The notes under the pieces: generated by a model
What the model saw: the letters and a program-made list of their open reading frames with translations, nothing else
The model's database searches: none
Told to the model about the DNA's origin: nothing
Shown here: positions 58,700 to 64,000 of the stretch, one piece after another
Layout: every line of letters begins with the position of its first letter
Position numbering within the stretch: position 1 is the first letter of the stretch
Assembly (NCBI RefSeq): GCF_921293095.1
Contig: NC_060253.1
Location: forward strand, 71,771,992-71,835,991
Reading direction: 5' to 3'
DNA from: Ischnura elegans
Lineage: Eukaryota; Arthropoda; Insecta; Odonata; Coenagrionidae
Length of the DNA: 64,000 nt
Translations under genes and position numbers: made by a program

Positions 58700-58993
58700 T
58701 AAAATTTTAGGCTCTCCCGGCTTATAGATTGATGAAAAATTTCTCGGGATTCCCACCGTGTGTTATTGAGTTAATTCTCCTAACGTTTCAATGGCTGAGT
58801 CTGCCATCGTCTTCAGGGGTTAACTCTTAATGGTGACCATACCATATTATAGACCATATTATATATATAAGAGACCGTACCATTAAGAGTTAACCCCTGA
58901 AGACGATGGCAGACTCAGCCATTGAAACTTTGGGCGAGCTTTGGGGGAATTAACCCAATACCACACCCGATGAGAATCCCGAGAATTTTTTAT
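58700..58993 (-). mobile_element. Hammerhead foldback element E7, inside a LINE tail
   Basis: Arms 58728-58840 and 58878-58990 are inverted copies around a loop of AT repeats. A tail lies on the left (58700-58727; minus strand ATAAGCCGGGAGAGCCTAAA then ATTTTA, like E6). The duplicated target is the LINE tail itself: CAATCTAAGGATT (58687-58699) and CAATCTTAGGATT (58994-59006), 12 of 13. Both arms carry hammerhead-like motifs of the CTGAAGA type. Confidence 0.82.
58768..58826 (-). ncRNA. Hammerhead-like motif in the left arm of E7
   Basis: On the minus strand, stem I GAGTTAA (58820-58826) pairs with TTAACTC (58768-58774). The core is CTGAAGA (58810-58816) plus one C. Stem II GATGGC/GCCATT has loop AGACTCA. 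GAAAC (58785-58789) follows. The right arm carries a similar motif on the plus strand (CTGAAGA 58897-58903, GAAAC 58924-58928). The core has A where most hammerheads have U at the variable position. No clear UH cleavage triplet is visible, so activity is uncertain. Confidence 0.55.
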
Positions 58994-59030
58994 CAATCTT
59001 AGGATTGCCGACTAATGATGAAGATTATTG
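58994..59030 (+). pseudogene. Distal end of the LINE stub
   Basis: CAATCTTAGGATTGCCGACT followed by AATGATGAAG completes the LINE 3' end interrupted by E7. It matches the ends of the copies at 5735 and 16105. Confidence 0.8.
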
Positions 59031-60436
59031 TTATTTTTATTATTTACGCAATTCCGAGTGGCTTTGTATTAGCCGACGACGATTTTGAGCTTAAAAATTC
59101 AAGAGTTGCGCCAAGTTAAGTCAAGTTATGTTGCTGTGACGAAGGAATAACAGCCGCGAGTCGATGTTGCCTCTCTTTCTCCCGTTCTCTTATTCTTCCC
59201 TCTCGCTCTCATCTCTGGAGGATCATCTCTTTTTTTCCTCGGATGCACCCCAAGCAAGCCACGAGTGCGCCGGCATCATCTCTCTACCTGGAGGATACTC
59301 CAATCCCCCTCGACCCTTCACGTGTCACCCTTCCACGATGGTGTCTCACGCCGCGTCGACGTATGCATGTGGCTCCTCGTATGTGGTCGAATCAAAATGA
59401 CACGCACGTTTATTTCATCCGACTCCCCTCCGCTCGTCTTTCTCTTACGGGTTCGGTGCACGTCTCCGAAAGAGCGTGATGCATATACTACACACGAGGT
59501 TCTTCGTTAAGGCAGGTTATCAATCGGACTGCAAAGCTTGAAAGGAGACGGTAGCATCGTCAAGATATTGATAATAATCAATATGGTTCGGTTAAGAGGG
59601 TACATCACTTCCTATCGAGAGGCCGTGTATTTCTCCTTTTTGTAACTTTTACTCGTTTAACTGTAAGGTAAACCGCATTGAAAATTTCAGGGTATTTAAA
59701 GTAGACATATAATAAAATAAGTAGACTTCGATAAAAACACTTATTTATTAACATAGGTGATTTTCTATCGCTGAAATAAAAAGTGATCATGAAAATCTTT
59801 CTAGCAATCGAAGTTTTCCAGTTCCCTTGTCAACACTTTCTTTTACCTTAAATTTAAAATAACTTACGTCAAAGAAAATACATAGGAAAATTCATGAAAT
59901 ATAACATACAGGCCAATGTTGACATGGGGTCCTTCTACACTCAGACCATTACTTCATGATAGTTTATGTTTTAAATGAATAGTAATTCCGAAAAAAGACC
60001 GGACGAGCGGGAGAGACACGAATTCTTACCTCGTTCAGTTTTCCTTACGAGCCACTCGAAATCGTAGACGCGAATCTAATAAATAAATACACAAAGCGTG
60101 TAAAACATCTTATAATGGCGGAAAAAGAAATGGACTGTCTTCTTTTATTATTCACACTGAGTACAATAATTTTCGCCCTATCATCCTAAATCCCATTGAG
60201 ATAATATAACCAACTGTCCTGAATTGGATTATTTCTCCTTTTAGTCTTTCAAATGAATTTTTGTACGTCAAATTATTCCGTATTTGAAAACCGTGAGTCC
60301 TAAAATGGCACAAGTCCACTTGGCAGAGATTTGGAATGAGTAGTGCTCTTGAATATCTTTAGTAATGCAATTCCTCCTGCTTAATTTATTTTCCTATGAA
60401 TGGATATTAGATACAGTAACATATCAATTCATGGAT
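59031..60436. other. No recognised feature; GC- and CT-richer patch 59150-59480
   Basis: Three overlapping plus-strand frames (78-81 codons) sit in a pyrimidine- and CpG-rich stretch with no domain. The remainder is AT-rich and empty. Confidence 0.45.
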
Positions 60437-60630
60437 GGTGGTGGCGGGTTTAAGTCCACGCCTGCCATGCAAGAGGTTGCGGGTTCGAGTCTTGCCTGAG
60501 TAGGTTGCTCTTAACAAGGACATGGGTGTTCGTGCACGAGTAATTGTTAATTTTTTTGTATACCCTGATGTAAAATGGCCAATGTGTGCTGTATTTGGTG
60601 GTATGGGAAAAATAAAAAATAAAAATAAAA
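60437..60630 (+). mobile_element. SINE family 1, copy c
   Basis: TGGTGGTGGCGGGTTTAAGT, then CCTGCCATGCAAGAGGTTGC and a B box (GGGTTCGAGTC at 60481-60491). The body GTAGGTTGCTCTTAACAAGG then ACATGGGTGTTCGTG, a 3' block TGCTGTATTTGGTGGTATGG, and an A-rich tail to 60630 follow. Layout as in 5041-5235. Confidence 0.82.
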
Positions 60631-63232
60631 GGCGAAGTGACGGCTTCGGTACATTTGATGATATACTGACGAGGTGATTTTCTCAGATGCCACTGAAATC
60701 GCGAACTGACGTGAAGAGGATGGCAATAGCAGGTAATTTTCCCTGATTTTGCATCTCATGGTGCCGTCATCATCGTAAATAACGGCAAAATAAGGTGCAA
60801 AAAAAAGGGTAAATTCTCACTTATAAAGTGAAAATGAAATGGCAATGATTTGTTTCCACAAAGTTTACGGCGTCAGACCTGATAATTAGCTAGAAATGTT
60901 TGATCTGTAGTTCGCGATAATCATACTCTCTATGCAGCACTGCCGGTTACACCAGTCAACAGCAAATATATGTTCCGTTATGTCAATAAAACACTTATTC
61001 ACAAACAAAAAATTTATTTTCTGTTGCTGAATAAAAATGTTAATGAAAAAGCTGTATCAAGCGAAGTTTTCTAGTTTCAGAAATCTCCCTATAAGATGGA
61101 GTACAAGAATGATTCGCAAAGAAAGAAAATAGAAAAGGCGTACCTTATCTTTCTTCCTCGAATTCATAATGGATCAATTTAAGGAAAAGTGTGTCGTGGT
61201 GACCTCATTTTGATTTAATATTCTACTTTATAATGCCAAATCTGTGCCACATCAGTTGGATAAATTAGCGGCAGATGAAAATGAGAGATCAATCTCTAAA
61301 TTGTTGTCAATTGGGATACTATATTCACCCATAATCACCCGCGCAAGTTTCTTTTCAGATGCAGGTTTAGTCAAAACTATTCCGTTTGATGGAGGTTTGC
61401 GTACATTAGGGATACTTACAATGCTTCCATGCACGTAAAAGGGCAGCGATAAATATTAGGAAATATATGACTAAGAAACCCATCAGCGAATGCAGAGAGG
61501 GATTTTCAAGATGAAGACTTGCACATTTTTAATTAAAAATTTACATTTTTAATGCAGAAGAGAGGCCACGAATTGAAATTAAGTAAGAATTAACCTACCA
61601 ACTACCTAGCAGCAACCAATTCCAAATCCTTTAAATGACTCATATTTTTCTTTATAAATAATGTCTAAAGATTCGGTTTAAGCGTTAAAGTGGAATTAAT
61701 CTTGAGTGTTCAAAAGGACTGAGGAAAAATAATCATCTAGTGTAAATTAGGAAAGGTAGGACAAGTAGAGGTTTCTTTCTGATATTTTGATAATATTGGA
61801 ACGAAACAGGTGGGTACTCTTGAAACTAAAAAAAAAATAAAATTATTTACCTCTACGTGTTTCTCAACATACAAGAAAATTTGTGTCCTGGCGATAATTT
61901 TGGCTCATATTTAGCCATTTTCCTTTGCCACCTGTGGAAATACCCATCTGACATGAAATCTAAAATGAATCCCTCAATGAATCAATTTAAGAAGTACACA
62001 AATACCTATGCTAAACTTTTAGACTAAAAAGCATTCGATAATGAGGTCATACTTGTCCGATTATTCGCCTTAACGTCGTTGAAACTCAGGTAGCTAGTTT
62101 CTACTCAGGTAGTTTATCTTCTCAATTCAATTCTAAATTCCTTTAACATCTCCAAAAAAGGATACCTTAACGCTGGTACCATCCCTCCCTGAGGTCATTT
62201 CACGGCGTAAAAGGGCCATGAAGGAGCCTTAACAACCCATAACCTCAAAACTGCGTAAAAGCCTTCATACCCCCTTTTAGTGATTCATTGCTCTTAACTG
62301 ACCGTGTTGTCTTAATAAGCAGTCGGAGCGAGTCGGCGGATGATAGCCATTCGCAAGGTCATAAACATTTCAATTTGTGTGTATTGTGATGAGTAATCCG
62401 CAAAAAAAATATTGCTGTAGTCAGAAGCGTGGAAAAAGCGAGGTGATATTCTTGGAACATTGATAAAATTCTTGGAAGAATCCATCCAGATTACATTCGG
62501 ATAAGGTTTGTTATTTCGCGAATGGTTGGGAGAATGGTGGGAACGCGACAGCCTGGAACGTGGTAAAGAGAGAGAGAGAGATCTTTATGTTATCAGTGCT
62601 GGGCGAGTAATCATGATTTTCTTTTCGAATGACTTGTATGCCCCTCTCAATTCCCGGAAAAAGCTCTCAGCAATTTTGTAGTACATCCAAAGTTTAACCC
62701 TTTAAGGTCCATAAAGAGTGCAGCCATTAGATTGCATAAAAATACGTTTTCAGACTAATATTAACGCGTAGATTCCAAATAAATTTATATGAAAGTGATA
62801 TCTCTAATAGTTTATGAGATACAGTCTGGGACGTGAAATAATATCAATTCTCGCTCCCTCATGGTCCATAGGGACATATGTGTCCCATGACATAAAAACA
62901 CTAATTTTGTGAAAATTAAAGCAAAATTGCGGAGTTTTTCGTACTAACTCCACAGGGTAGGTACACATAATGGATAAACCGAAATTCTTGTTATAATTAA
63001 CCTTCTCATTGATATGTTATAAAATGTAAAATATCCACTCCGTAAACAGTATTTCAAGTGAAAGTTCTTAACAATGTGGAACTACAATATCTAAAGTATA
63101 TCACAGAAAGAATGTAAAACTAGAAGCCAACAGTCTAATCTTATATAGAACCAATTCTTACATTCATACACCTTCTCATTTAACTTTGTGATAGTTTCAA
63201 AAATTTGGGACATACACCAATGCCATGCATGC
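60631..63232. other. No recognised feature
   Basis: 2.6 kb of AT-rich sequence. The overlapping frames at 61244-61438 are on opposite strands and show no motif. There is a short GA repeat at about 62567-62580. Confidence 0.5.
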
Positions 63233-63342
63233 CATGTTAATCAAGGGCATGGATGTTCGTGTGTGTTTAATTCCTACGTTAAAAAACCCCGATGTGAAAA
63301 GCCAATGGTGCTGTTTGCCGTGGTACAGGAATAAATTTTTTT
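63233..63342 (+). mobile_element. SINE family 1, copy d (head lost)
   Basis: Retains the second half of the family: TTAATCAAGGGCATGGATGT, TCGTGTGTG, CCCCGATGTGAAAAGCCAAT, and GTGCTGTTTGCCGTGGTACA followed by AATAAA. The tRNA-like head is missing (5' truncation). Confidence 0.75.
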
Positions 63343-64000
63343 AAATTTTATCTCCATACGCTACCCGATACGTAGTTGCAAAATCATATAATGAAGCAAA
63401 AAATTTTTTTTGCAATCCGATGCATTATGAATTCATTCAGTGCAAACATAGACGCTACATAACAAGACGAAATTGCCTAATCATAAAGTTTATAGTACAA
63501 GTTACCAACAAAATTTTCGTTGAAGTTATATCTCAGTAAAATTTGAGCAAGAGGCCAAGACATAAATGAATGATTACGGAATCGAAAGCTTTCGTTCTCA
63601 AAATGTTGAAGTTTCAAATTTTCCATCTATCGGAGAAAGAATGAATAACAAGTCAATACATTTAAGGTAACAAAAGTAACTAAGGCATTGGTGGGAGTTT
63701 TCATGGAATCTTAACCATCCGGACCAATATTTCTTTCAATAGGTTCTTCTTACATTCCCATCTCGATTCCTTACACTCTTTACTTCTTTCCAGGGTCAGG
63801 GAAATCGCAACAGAATTTCGTTCCAACAGAGTTATCGCCGGAATACTGCCTATATTTATTTATTCAATGATATCTCCAAGTTCATTTTATTAAACCATCT
63901 CTTTGGTATATGTCGAGAATCACAAACGTACTATTTTTATAAGGATAAGAGTAGACAAAAAATGTAATACTTGATCTAAGCAATAATCAATTACGCACTC
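63343..64000. other. No recognised feature
   Basis: AT-rich, nothing recognised to the end of the window. Confidence 0.5.

Noticed and set aside
1..64000. CRISPR arrays, bacterial operons, riboswitches
   Set aside because: No regularly spaced repeats or prokaryotic gene organisation; sequence character is eukaryotic.

Overview
This is intergenic, transposon-filled DNA from an AT-rich eukaryotic genome. The mix of elements (mariner and Tc1-like DNA transposons, many hAT and one PIF/Harbinger-type short element, tRNA-headed SINEs, 3' stubs of non-LTR retrotransposons, Penelope-type hammerhead ribozymes) fits an arthropod, probably an insect. The species cannot be named from this window. No host protein-coding exon is supported, and every open frame seen is short (206 codons or fewer). 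The only convincing host gene is a tRNA-Gly (anticodon GCC) at 32508-32578.

Layout. 1-10 kb: an internally deleted mariner (1178-2089), a SINE abutting a LINE that is itself interrupted by another LINE stub (5041-5850), two copies of a second SINE family, and a hAT element with 8-bp target duplications (9624-10071). 10-24 kb: a short hAT-like MITE, a hammerhead foldback (11358-11596), a GC-rich repeat called here repeat A (12049-12341), LINE stubs at 14.6 and 15.7 kb, and hAT elements at 15.8, 17.3, 19.5 (with another nested inside it) and 22.5 kb. 24-34 kb: a second diverged copy of repeat A, SINE and LINE stubs, then a four-level nest at 30071-32291 (Tc1-like, holding repeat A, holding a Harbinger-like element, holding a 349-bp tandem duplication). 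The tRNA gene follows, then a LINE stub split by a 1.1-kb insertion that itself contains a hammerhead foldback. 34-47 kb: the best hammerhead element (35604-36049), a diverged duplicated segment (36.8 and 42.7 kb), one SINE, and long stretches with nothing recognisable. 47-57 kb: a hAT MITE, a Jockey-type reverse transcriptase stub, and a 3.7-kb segment bounded by inverted repeats that start with the heptamer CACAGTG. 57-64 kb: a dense cluster of hammerhead foldbacks, SINEs, a broken Tc1/IS630-type transposase, a hAT MITE with a perfect 8-bp duplication, and a LINE tail split by a hammerhead element.

The most interesting system is a dispersed family of small (about 130-450 bp) foldback elements. 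Each has two inverted arms, most arms carry a hammerhead-ribozyme motif, several share a one-sided tail, and five are flanked by 10-13 bp direct repeats. Hammerhead motifs are known from Penelope-like retroelements. The short, protein-less, inverted form seen here looks like a non-autonomous family derived from them.
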